Translations under genes and position numbers: made by a program | DNA from: Tricholoma matsutake | Taxonomy: Eukaryota > Basidiomycota > Agaricomycetes > Agaricales > Tricholomataceae | DNA: 64,000 nucleotides | NCBI GenBank assembly: GCA_026075535.2 | Contig: AP026548.1 | Coordinates: forward strand, 8,122,001 to 8,186,000 | Direction of reading: 5' to 3' | The notes under the pieces: generated by a model | What the model was told of the DNA's origin: nothing | Seen by the model: the letters and a program-made list of their open reading frames with translations, nothing else | Databases searched by the model: none | In this document: piece after piece, positions 43,545 to 53,653 of the stretch | Layout: each line of letters opens with the position of its first letter | Position numbering within the stretch: the stretch's first letter is position 1

Positions 43545-45212
43545 GTGTTTACTGTTGTCAGAAATATGCTGACATGTATTTGTGATCTAGCGCTCATTTC
43601 TGGAAGGCTGCCTGTCATCATCGGTGCTGCACTTCATCCAAAATCAGGGTGGGGTAAAGGTCACCATCTTTTTGTGAACGGAACTTCTGATCAAAAAGGG
43701 CCACCATGGCTCCAGCCCAGCATTGCCTCCACCTCAATCAAATGGAAGCGGGTCAAGAAATTAAAACCCACTGCACCAGCCCAGTCCCCCTCACTAGTGC
43801 TGCCACCTCCTGGAAGAACCTCTCAGCAATTGGGCAAGACTGGCATTTCTCATCTTGATGACAACACCAATGATGACACATCTTCCTTGTCTGATCCTGA
43901 TGAGTATCAGTTCGTTGAGGATGCTGACAATAATGATCAGCTGGTAGCTCCTCATCCTACAAAGCCAATTCCAGCCCCAGCAAAGACTATGACTGTGAAG
44001 GCAGGTTCAAAGCAAAACAAACACACCCAGCTGGCTGCGGTCAGGCCTGCCACAAGATGACCAACTGTGCTTCCATTGAACAAGCCAGCTCCCCCATCAG
44101 TAGAAAAAGCCAGCAAGGAAGACATTCAGCATCATATGCAACACATGGAAGCCATTGCAAGCACAATGTTTACTACCCCACTTGGTGTGCCACCAACCAA
44201 AAAACTATGGATGAATACAACATCAACCACCAGTGTCATTCCCCCCTCTCATCCACTGTCTGCACCTGCACCATTGTTATTGGCACCTGCTGTGGTGGTT
44301 GTGATCCCATTCCATTCACCTTCAGTACCCACAACTTCACAATCTGCTGCTTTGGTACCCAAGGTCATACCCCTCCAAGCACATTCTGCTGTCACGGAGG
44401 TGCTGAAGGCCTGGGTTGCTCCTGTACATGTACCCCCCACTGCAGAGTCTGCCCCAAGCCATGAACCTCTCATGGCCAAAGCTGTCCCTGCAATTGATCC
44501 AGCATTGATGATCGCATCAGTGGAAATTCCACAGCAACCTCCATCATTGGCATTCCTTCCAGTTACCACCCTCCCACCCTGCCCACGGTCAGCCCTTGCC
44601 CCACCACCTCTCTGGCAGCTCCCCCCACCACACAACAACCTCTTGCCCCACTGGCACCAGTTCCAGAGGCTGCCAATTTTTTTTGCTGCACCTCCCTATT
44701 ATGGACAAGGTCCTTGAATACCTTACATAGCCAGGGGACAAAGCCAAGAGTCACACTCAGATGTTGAGATGCTTGATGAAGGGGCTCACCCAGAGCCCCT
44801 AGTTGGCCCTGGTATGGCAGGCCATCAATTCAATGGGTATGATCCACGGTTTGCGGGCTACAGCAATTTTGGATATGATGAGCATGGCTACACTGATAGC
44901 ATGTTACCATATGCACCGCCATACTACAGACCATATGGATTTGAAGGGTGGCATGGACAGGCTGTCTACCCATGGGGTGATGATGAGGATAGTCCTGTCA
45001 AGGTCCCTGAAGCACGTGGCAACACCTTCCACCCTCGCTACCCCCCTCCCCGTTTCCCTTCACATCCACTACCTCACAGTTATTCCCAACCTTATGGTGG
45101 TCCTCATGCAGGACCGTCGCAACTTCTGCCTGGCCCTCCACCAATTCTCAATGACCAAAATTGTGCCTTGAAGGGTCATCCTGATCAGGAGCATGATGAG
45201 GATGGTCTGTAG
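43545..45212 (+). pseudogene. Unknown gene family, 3' part (Pro/Ala/Tyr-rich)
   Basis: Three open stretches: 43545-44060 (acidic, with SSLSDPDEYQFVEDADNND), 44067-44717 (Pro/Ala/Val-rich, low complexity) and 44769-45212 (Gly/Tyr/Pro-rich, ending GHPDQEHDEDGL). Composition and order suggest the disordered tail of the gene starting near 41403. Whether the gaps are introns or damage cannot be decided from sequence alone. Confidence 0.4.
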
Positions 45213-45592
45213 ACATTGTATTTTCTTGCTCATCTTGTGCCACACATTTGCCTTCTTGATATGTATTATATTCACATTTCTATGTACTTGCCAGCTGTGT
45301 ATGTAGCCAAATATACAGTTTCTACACAAAATGCAACACAATTCAAAACCTTCCCTGCACGCACTTCAACCTCCACCTGCTGTGAAAACCTCTTTTGCCG
45401 TGCAATGGTCAAGATCTGTAGCTGATCTGTTCCTTTCTAGAACATTAGTGTGAAGGAGTGGAGCCTCCTGGACCTGTAAGGCCAATTTCCGTCGTAACAA
45501 AGAATGGGCCATGTAGGTTTCATGTGACCAAAACCGGTGCTGCCTGAGGTGATCAATCATTTGTGATGCTGAGACCTGCCACTTCAATGTCA
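45213..45592. other. Spacer
   Basis: No supported gene or repeat. Confidence 0.45.
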
Positions 45593-45595
45593 CTA

Positions 45596-47091
45596 GGAAT
45601 CTGCACAGGTTTTGTGTACCCATACAGGTTACGGGTACAGGTACATGTGGGTATGGGTACGGGTTGCAATAGTCCTACCCATAAGCTACAAAACACACCA
45701 AAAATCAAGCAAAATGGTCCACCTTGTTGTTCAAGCTCAGAAAACAAAGCTCTACAAACCCATACAAACCCCTCTGAAGCTCTACAAACCTCTACAAAGT
45801 CACGAAAATGCTTCGAAATTCTTCATAACACCTCGAAATTCTTCATATGCCTTTGGTTGCCATAATACAATTCCCCCAACCTTTGTACAGCTCAGGATAT
45901 ACACTTGGAACATCATCAATGAGTTCCAAACCAGTTTTGAGCAATATCACAGCGATATCGGCCTTTGAAGAAGTCCAATATTTCCTCGACTGACTTCGAA
46001 AATCATTGAACATCGAAAATTGACATCAGACACTATATCGCTATCTGAATGGCCATCGCACACATGCCAGACATATCCCCTACCATTGTCGAACAATATC
46101 GCACTGATTTCGGGCCACAAACGAAGTCTGAAGAATCTTTGAAAATCTTCAAAAAACCTTGAGCCTCAAAAAACATCTTCAGACACAGTATTTCCTATTT
46201 GAATGATCTTCCAATGCATGCTGGACACATGGGACACTATCTCGAGTATATTGAACACATTTCAACTGCATGTGCATGCATACAATCTGCTTGAAGCAGT
46301 TTCTGATGTTTTATGCAATTTATAACAAGGACAGTCCACTTTTAGCTATTCTTTCTTATTATTTCTTCATCATGTGTTATATTCACCCCTTCTAGTCTCG
46401 CTTTATTGTTCTGATATACTTCTATTGTCTTTTGCCTTGAGTTTTCCACATGTTTGCCTCATGTTCTCTAGCCTTTTTAGGTAGTTTCTTTATTTTATAT
46501 AAAAAGATGTACTAGATACAAAGAAAAACAAGAAAGTGGTTGTCTTCCTCCCAGATTGCAGTAATTTGGGAGTTCAGTTTAGTCTTATTCAGTCTGAAGT
46601 TTGGTGTTTTATGCTAAACTTCCTCAAAATTCCTCAAAATTCCTCAAAAATCTTCAAATTATGCTATTTTTGCTCTTGTTTCCCTCAATTTGTCTTTGTT
46701 TCACTTCTACTACTCATCTAGTCCCCCGATCTTGCATCTGAACATATCTGCGCACTCCGAATTTACCAATCTAGCCACGAAAAACCTCAAAAAACCTCAA
46801 AACACATTCTTTTAGCTTTGAATTGCTTCGACAAGCAGTCCTTTTATGACTATTTGACAGTCGATCTGACAGGTAACATCTAGAGGACCTCACATCCTTC
46901 CTCTGACTTGTGTTATACCATCTGAAGCCATTTAGTAGGTTTTGTTTGGGTTTCCGGGTTGAGCATCATCACCATTTTGCTTGATTTTTGGTGCATTTTG
47001 TAGCTAATATCTGCAGGTTTATGGGTAAAACCTGTCACAAGTACAGGTATGGGTACAGCGCGAAATACCCAGGGGTTACCTGTGCAGATCC
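45596..47091. mobile_element. Terminal-inverted-repeat element with a 3-bp CTA duplication, containing repeat E copy 3
   Basis: The arms (about 45596-45718 and 46971-47091) are imperfect inverted repeats of about 120 bp, sharing GGRATCTGCACAGG at the tips and AAAATCAAGCAAAATGGT at the inner ends. CTA occurs at 45593-45595 and 47092-47094. There is no transposase in between, so it is non-autonomous. The 3-bp duplication would suit a PIF/Harbinger- or CACTA-type enzyme; this is inference. Between the arms is E-like sequence (about 45720-46970) lacking the TGATAGG start. Confidence 0.65.
45720..46970 (+). repeat. Repeat E copy 3 (left end altered)
   Basis: It shares with the other E copies a TCCACCTTG start, reiterated TCGAA/CATCG motifs, an AT-rich core (GGACAGTC ... 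CTCATGTT ... TTTTATATAAAA, 46330-46510), a CTTCCTCTGACTTGTG block and the right end GTTGAGCATCATC. It occupies the space between the inverted arms of the 45596-47091 element. Confidence 0.6.
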
Positions 47092-47547
47092 CTAAATGTC
47101 GCTGACTGCTCCTAGCGCCTTCCCTCTCCTGTCCAACCTCTGGACTTCACGGTCATCGTTGCATTGCTGCATACTTCATGTTCACAGCGAGCCCAATAAC
47201 CTCCCCGCATCATCTCATTATTGCACTCAGCCCCTGTTGAGCCTGATAACCTCTGTGTGCCATCTTGTTATTGCACTCAGCCCCTGTCTCCAATGTGGAA
47301 TCCTCACCATAGCATATACCCAATGGACCATGGTGCCTGTCATCCTCCCCACTCTGGTGCTGGGCCTGCCATGTCATTCAGTGCCATCATGTGGGGCTGT
47401 CCTCATCCTCGTTCCACTCGCCATCCACCCCATGAGCAGTTGCTCTGTGGGGCTGGGGGCAGGTGGTGTGTCATTCATTGTGTGGCCTGTTTGTATTGTT
47501 AGTTGCACCAAAAGGAAGAAAATTAAATTTAAAAAACTTACTTATGG

Positions 47548-47580
47548 CCCAGGAGATGTCACTGATGTCTCCTGGGCCCT
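47548..47580. other. Perfect 11-bp-stem hairpin, copy 1
   Basis: GGCCCAGGAGA pairs with TCTCCTGGGCC across an 11-nt loop, directly after an A-rich tract and ACTTACTTAT. Confidence 0.75.
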
Positions 47581-48304
47581 CATTCCTGCTTCCCTGTTGT
47601 TTCCCTCCCATCATCCATCCCCACAATCCACCCTACGAGCAGTTGCTCATAGGCATGGGGTGGGTGCCATGGCGCTCATTGTCATCGTCTGGCCCTGGTG
47701 GTGGTGGTGGTGGTGGCGCTGCTGGTGGTGCCATTTGGCATTTCGTCATCATCACCAGTGTTGTTCCACCCATCATCCACCCCATGAGCAGTTGCTCATG
47801 GGGCTGGAGGTGGGTGGTGTGTCAGTGTTGGCATCTGGGTCATTGTGGTGGGTCCTGGGGCCATTCCTCATCGTGGTGGGGCCCTGGTGCTCATTCTTTG
47901 TTGTCGTCAGTGCCTACCATCATCCACTCACCCTACCCAACCTACAAGCAGGCGCTTGCAGCAGTGGGAGTGGGTGGTAGGTTGGTGTTGTTGTGGATTT
48001 CTGTTTGGGGGGGGGGGGTTGGGGCACATCAGTGCAATGTGGCATGCTTATGGGGGTTGGTGGGTGCTTACTAGGTAGATATCCCCCTTCTGGGGTCTCC
48101 TGGCATCCCTCTGCACCCACCTAGCCCATGTCGACAGCCTCACATCCCATTTGAAAGGGGAGGAGGGGATTGGGTGGCTGTGGGCATGTGTTGTGCATTT
48201 TTCATCATGGCAGGTCATCCCCAGTAGTATATAACCTAAAAAGCAATAAATTACAATTAGTTGATTGATAAAAAGAAAAAGAAAAAAGAAAAAAAACTTA
48301 TCTA

Positions 48305-48335
48305 TGGCCCAAATGACAGTTGCCATCATTTGGGC
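48305..48335. other. Perfect 11-bp-stem hairpin, copy 2
   Basis: GGCCCAAATGA pairs with TCATTTGGGCC across a 9-nt loop, again directly after an A-rich tract and ACTTATCTAT. Confidence 0.75.
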
Positions 48336-48600
48336 CCATGTTCCATCCAGTTGGCTCATTTGAAGGTGGTGGTGATGGTGGCAGTGGGCATGGGAATGGT
48401 GGTAGCAGGTGCGCATGCAGTGGTGGTGGTAGAGTGGAGAGGAGGAGGAGGTGGCATTGATGACAGTGGTGGTGGTGGTTGTTAGCTGGCAGTCATGTGT
48501 CACATGTCATGCATACTTATTGATTATTCCATTAATGGCTGCGATTAACTATGCACCTTGGTTGGGTAATAAATGTATTAAATGTATGTAGAGGAATAAT

Positions 48601-48675
48601 TACTTGGTAGCTCAGTGGTTAAGCATGCTGTTATGTGTGCAGACCCAAGGTCAAGTATTCAATTCTTACTGTATT
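48601..48675 (+). repeat. tRNA-like sequence, candidate SINE head or tRNA pseudogene
   Basis: GGTAGCTCAGTGGTTAAGC (48606-48624) is a good pol III A box and tRNA D-arm. About 27 nt downstream, GGTCAAGTATTCAATTC resembles a degenerate B box. The acceptor and anticodon stems do not fold well, so a working tRNA is unlikely. No copy of the following sequence was spotted elsewhere in the window. Confidence 0.5.
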
Positions 48676-48899
48676 TGAAACTTTTATTTGGGAAAGCATG
48701 TGCATTCCAGTTATTCTGATTAGTCCATGCATTCTGGTTAGTCTGGTTGTGATGAGTCTGGTCAGATTCTGGGGATTCCAGCTGTAAATTGGATCCTTAT
48801 TCCGACTAGAATTGTGCTGCATAGGGAAAACTACATACAAAAAAAATTCCACCAGATTCCTGAAATTCCAGAAATTCTGGCCAGACAAACCAAAATCCA

Positions 48900-49564
48900 A
48901 CTGGAATAGGTGGGGGAGTGTAAAGTACTCCAACAGGCAATCAAATGATGGGAGCATGAAGTGACTGCAGCAAAATTGTTAAGGCTAACAGATGTCAAGG
49001 TAATGGATATGTATGCCACTCAGGGATCAGCACTGGCATCAGAACCAGGATCGGCCCCTTCCCCGGCACCAACACCGGTTCAATCTGCAGCTGAGGAGCC
49101 GATCGATCTCACCATAATTTTTGAACAAATGCAGTGAGTTGTACTGCCTACCAGACTGAACATATCACAAGTCATCATTGATCTGCACCAGGATTGAATT
49201 ATGAGACAAAGTCTGTCAACTTGGTAAATCACCTCACATTTCTGACATGCAGGCTGTTGAATGGGAAAGAGAAGCTCTCACATCTCACATGGTAACCTTA
49301 ACACATTTACAAAATGCTGCCAACATTGCTGATCATGACATCGCTCCCTCACAAACCACCCATGACAATGAAGCTGAATTTGACAACTCCAATGACCTAG
49401 ACCCTTCTGATGAAGAGACTCCTGTGGCATTGGGCCCTTCTCATCTTCCAGCCAACACAAACACTATTCCAGTTGAGGAGCAACAAGTATACCTTGATCT
49501 CACTGATGTGGAGATTAACCTCCAGAAGAACCAGGCAAGCTGACTGCTGCATCAGCTGTGGGAG
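48900..49564 (+). pseudogene. Second KDZ transposase fragment (C-terminal), cut by element F
   Basis: The clearest part is IPVEEQQVYLDLTDVEINLQ with KNQASCLLHQLW, resembling the C-terminal tail of one KDZ subgroup. It is followed at once by the LTR of element F at 49565. Preceding pieces (EEPIDLTIIFEQMQ, EWEREALTSHMVTLTHLQNA) are in other frames and could belong to the same gene. The assignment rests on remembered motifs and a short match. Confidence 0.42.
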
Positions 49565-50236
49565 TGTAAGGGGACTAGGGGCACTAGGGGGGGTGCCCTG
49601 TGTGTTTCTCCTATTTTTATGTTCATTCTACACTTCATTTCCTTCTATTCTTCATTTTCTATGATTTTTCCAGATTATATTACTAATTTCCCTTTCTATC
49701 ATGTTTGTGCATGTTGACAGTTTTATATTTAGAGGTGGAGCACCCCTTCCAACATCTACCCCTTGGTATGATGTCATTCGGCAGCCTTGATCTGCCTATC
49801 TCTGCCTTTTCTATTTTTAGGTTATTATTTGATTTTTGTCATCTTCACATATACTGGGCATCGGCAAAGGGATCCTTAGAGTTTTCTCTTCGGATTTCCC
49901 TTTGCTAGGTGTGTCCCCAATCCCTGTAATATGTAGTATAATTTTAACTTTGGATTTCCCTTTGCTAGAAGCTGAGGTTGCCCTTATAGTAGAAAACTCT
50001 CTCCTAAGGCCCAAAATCACGAACACACTGCCCAAGATAGGCAGGTACAGAGTGGACGACACTTCCCAAAGCTCCACAGACTCTCTACACACTGTTCCAG
50101 ACAGTCCTGCCTTTACTGCGCTGCCATTTTCACCAAACATGCCCCCTAGCGACATGGACACATCAAAGCACCTCAATGCACTTGAAAGCGACATTTCCGG
50201 AATACATGTGCAAATCAATTCACTTAAATCTATGAT
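49565..50236 (+). mobile_element. Element F: 5' end of an A/B-family element, interrupted by G
   Basis: An LTR (49565-49988, TGTAAGGGG to CCCTTATA) is followed by the family's internal start, including the primer site (AGAAAACTCT) and the gag N-terminus (PSDMDTSKHLNALESDISGI). The sequence breaks at 50236, where the LTR of element G begins. The rest of F should lie beyond the right edge of the window, past G. Confidence 0.85.
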
Positions 50237-50874
50237 TGTTAAGACTATAGGTCTTAACTCAACTTGTTCTTTGTTCTGTTCTACTAGGAGGCTTTCCTAG
50301 TGTTTCAGGCTCTTTAGCCTTTGCTTGGGTGCTTCCTCAAGCTATCACAGTTGTCCATACTCAGAGGCTTTCTGAGTAAACTGTCTGTTCGTGTATCACA
50401 GTAGGGGACTTTCCCACTGTTGAGTTCGAGGTTATCACAGCTAAGGATCTTTTAGACTGTCGAGTTCGAGTGAGTATAAGACCATAGGTTGAATTAGGTC
50501 AAGCTGAAGAATACAGGCAGTAATACTACAGCTTATATATAGTTCAAAGATACCTATCATCCAATTGGAATGCAGGATTGTTATCAAGTATAAATGAAAA
50601 GAACAATAGAAATGACAGGCCTCATGCCTTTGCATGAGGCATCCGATGTTATGGATCTGGTGTCAAGGATATGCTGCGGCATAGCATGTCAATTGTGAGA
50701 GTCCAATGTCATGGACCTCATGTCAAGAGGCTGTTGTACCACAGCATGTGCAGGAGTGGGTTCGAGTGCATGGAGTCACCATGCGTCAAGGCATCTCCCG
50801 TCAGAAGTGAGTCAAGTCAAATGAGAAAAATAAAGTGCCCTGGACTTGCAGGTCCCGATAGCGAAATCATAACA
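50237..50874 (-). repeat. 3' LTR of element G
   Basis: 638 bp with TGTTAAGAC and CATAACA ends. It contains the CCTCATGCC...GCATGAGGC inverted motif also seen in the LTRs of H, and a TTATATATAG box. Confidence 0.82.
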
Positions 50875-50929
50875 TCACCCTCTCTCTATCTTTGAAGTCA
50901 CTGACTTCAATCACTATTTCTTTCTCTCC

Positions 50930-51645
50930 CTAGGTCCTCCCATAAGGTTCTCCAGTCATATTCCCCATCACAGTGTCGTCAAAGTTGTCATAGCCTGACT
51001 CGAGGAAGTCCCATCATCTCTGCTCTTCCTCCTGTTCCTTCTGTCGCCTCATCAGGCAATCAGGACTGTAGTGCCCAGGGCCTTGTTGCTTGCAATGTGT
51101 CTTTGGCAGATCAGGCCAAAGTGCCCGATCTCATGGCAGATGAAGCACCTGGCATTCCTCATGTGGGGAGGGGACCAGGGTGGTTGGGTCAATTGTGGTT
51201 TGGGTTCGGGTGTCGTGAGGTTGATGATTGTCAAGGGGGTGGTCATCTGGTTGCTCATAGAGGGGGAAGCATTGCCAGAGGCGGTGTGTGTGGTTTTTTT
51301 GTTCTTCTGCCTGCTGTAGAGTGAGGGAGAGGGTCATCGTTGTTGGGAGTGATCTGTGGGGGTATGAGGGTTTCTTTCAACCACTCTCAGTCGGTCTGAC
51401 TGTGGTTTGGCCATGTCTTGGATCACCTGCTCAATTCTGAGGGTGTCGGCGTCATTCATTGCTTCTTCTAAGTTGCGCTTCATTCAATCAATTGTACTTC
51501 GATAGTAGAAGCACATTCTTGCAAGGTGGTATTTGGCTGGGTCATGGGCAAGGTGGGTGCGGAGGGCATCAATGTTAGATGGGTCTCGTAGGAAGTGCTT
51601 GGTGAAGCGCTGTCAGGGGGGTACAATGGGTGTCTGCTCTGCCAT
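50930..51645 (-). pseudogene. Element G ORF3: zinc-knuckle protein downstream of the chromodomain
   Basis: Same strand as gag-pol, lying between the chromodomain and the 3' LTR. It starts MAEQTPIVPP, then has LRTHLAHDPAKYHLARMCFY and RNLEEAMNDADTLRIEQVIQ, a Pro/Thr-rich stretch, a CCHC knuckle (CFICHEIGHFGLIC), a second partial knuckle (QGPGHYSPDC) and a tail ending MTGEPYGRT. Element H has the matching ORF at 61820-62498. Single-strand nucleic-acid binding is inferred; stops and frame changes show this copy is decayed. Confidence 0.72.
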
Positions 51646-51681
51646 GGTGAGGTATGGGATTCTGTTCTGGTCTCGAGGGGT

Positions 51682-53653
51682 TCACAGTTGCTGTCGCTGT
51701 TTATATGCCCCCAGGATTCTCTTGGTGTGTTTCAGGTTCCCCTCGGGTTCCCATGAGTTTTCCGAGGTTGGGTATCTGATCCACTTCACTAGGAAGTGCG
51801 TGGTCTTTCCTTTCTTCTTGTGTCCGATGATCGCTTCCACTTCGTACTCCGGTTCGCCCTCAATTAGATCTGGCAGAGGTTTTGGGAAGTTTGGGCCATA
51901 TGTCTCGGTTTCTTTATAAGGGGAGAGAAGTGCCACATGGAATACTGGGTGTATTTTCCACTGATCGGGTAACTTTGATCAGTAGGAAAGGGGGCTTAAG
52001 ATCTTCTCAATAGAGAACAGTCCTTCTCTTTTTGGTGCGAGCTTCTTTGTTGCATGCATTGTCTTGAGGTTCTTTGCTTCTAGCCACACCTTATCTCCTT
52101 CTTTGAATGGCGTGAAGTGCCGTGTTGTCCTTTCTGCCATCATTTGTCTGGCTAACTCATGAGTTGCCTTTGCTTCGTCTTGGGCCCTTTACAGTGCAAT
52201 GATTTGCTTCTCGATGGCCGGTATGTTCATTTTCAGGTAAGGGAGGGGGAATGCCTTGGGTTTGTAGCCCATCATGAGGTAGAACGGGGAGTTCTTCTGG
52301 GTGGAGTGTGTCCTCTGGTTGTGCATGAATTCTGCTGTAGGAAGGAAGTGCTTCCACTTTTCTTGGTTGTTTGAGCAGAAGATTCGCAAGTACACCTCTA
52401 CCTCCTGATTCACTCACTCAGTTTCCCTGTCTGTCTGGGGGTGGTATGCCATGCTCATTGCTAGTTTGATCCCAAGCAGTCTTCCCAGCTCCTGGAATAG
52501 CTGAGAGGCAAATCTGGGGTCCCTGTCCGAGATGATTTTGTCTGGGAGGCCGAATCATTTATAGACGTGATCCAAGTAGAGGGTCACTGCTCCCAGTGCG
52601 TCAATGGTTTTTTTGCAGGGGATGAAAATTACCCCCTTCGTAAGCCCATGGTCTACCACAACCATGAGTGCATCATAGCTGTAGGTCGGTTATGAAATCG
52701 GTTGTCACCATTGCAAATGGTCTTGTTGCTTCAGATTTAATTGGTTGTAGAGGCAGTGTCATCGGGTGGGTGTTGACCTTCATTTGCTGGCATGTTGCGT
52801 ATCCAGCAACATAGTTTTTGATGTACGTCATCATTCCCAGCCACCAGTAGTCTCTCCTAACCATTTCAGTTGTCTGCCATTGTCCCGGATGTCTGCTGGT
52901 TACTCCTTCATGGTATTTTTGCACCAGCTTCTTCCTTAGATCTCTGTTGTCTGGGACATAGCACCTGTCTCGAAAAAATAGAAGGCCATCCTCTATTTTC
53001 CAATCTTCTAATGCCGACTTTATTGGTGGGGTTCCTTTTGTCTTTAGTGCTTCGATTGTGCTTTTTACCAGATCGTCTTTCATGATACTACCCACAAGTA
53101 GATCATGAACTTCCATATCAATGAACTTCACAAATACCGTTTCAGGTAACATCATGATGTCTTCATTGTTGTTGTCTTTTTCTGGTATGTGATCCGCTCT
53201 CCGTGACAATGCATCGCTCTGCACCAGCTGTGATCCAGGCACATGGATGATTTGCAAGTCGAATTCCAATAGGAATAGGCTCCATCTTGCCTGTCGCCTG
53301 TTCAGTTTCTGTGCCGTTTGGAAGTACATCAAGTTCTTGTGATCTGACAGGATTAACACTGGGTGTTCTGAACCCACTAGGTAGTGTCTCCAGGTTTCTA
53401 GCAATCGTATTATCACTAGTAGCTCCCTGTCGTAAATCTCATAGTTCTGTTCCGTTGGTGTTAGCACATGCGATATGTATCCGCACGGGTGCCAGTCCCC
53501 ATTTGTGTCCCTCTGTCTCAGCACTCCTCCTGTAGCGTGTTTTGAGGTGTCAGATTCAATTGTGAATGGCTTTGTCGGGTCTGGCATCAGTAGTACTGGG
53601 GCTTCTGTGAACTTCCTTTTGAAAAGCCTGTTCGCACTCCGTTGTCCAGTCAA
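51682..53653 (-). pseudogene. Element G RNase H, integrase and chromodomain
   Basis: RNase H (IESDTSKHATGGVL, LSDHKNLMYFQTAQKLNRRQ), integrase zinc finger (KYHEGVTSRHPGQWQ, ATCQQM) and core start (VTTDFITDL) share one frame. After a shift near 52680 come the remaining integrase acids (SDRDPRF, DRETE followed by TGA) and the chromodomain (51682-51936: YEVEAIIGHKKKGKTTHFLV, TSENSWEP). Two frameshifts plus TGA stops show decay. Confidence 0.85.

Larger units (their letters stand above)
47095..48500. repeat. GC-rich low-complexity block with degenerate tandem units
   Basis: Phrases such as CATCCACCCCATGAGCAGTTG, GGGGCTGG and GGTGGTGTGTC recur about every 150-190 bp (near 47415, 47610, 47765 and 47925). 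The block also holds GGT/GTG runs and a poly-G tract near 48006. Long open frames here are compositional. Two hairpins (47548-47580, 48305-48335) are listed separately. Confidence 0.6.

Noticed and set aside
47096..48078. Two long overlapping plus-strand open frames (up to 294 codons)
   Set aside because: The sequence is GGT/CCA-rich low complexity with internal repetition; the frames are a by-product of composition and show no domain or splice structure.
48601..48675. Functional tRNA gene
   Set aside because: The A box is good, but acceptor and anticodon stems do not pair and the B box is degenerate.
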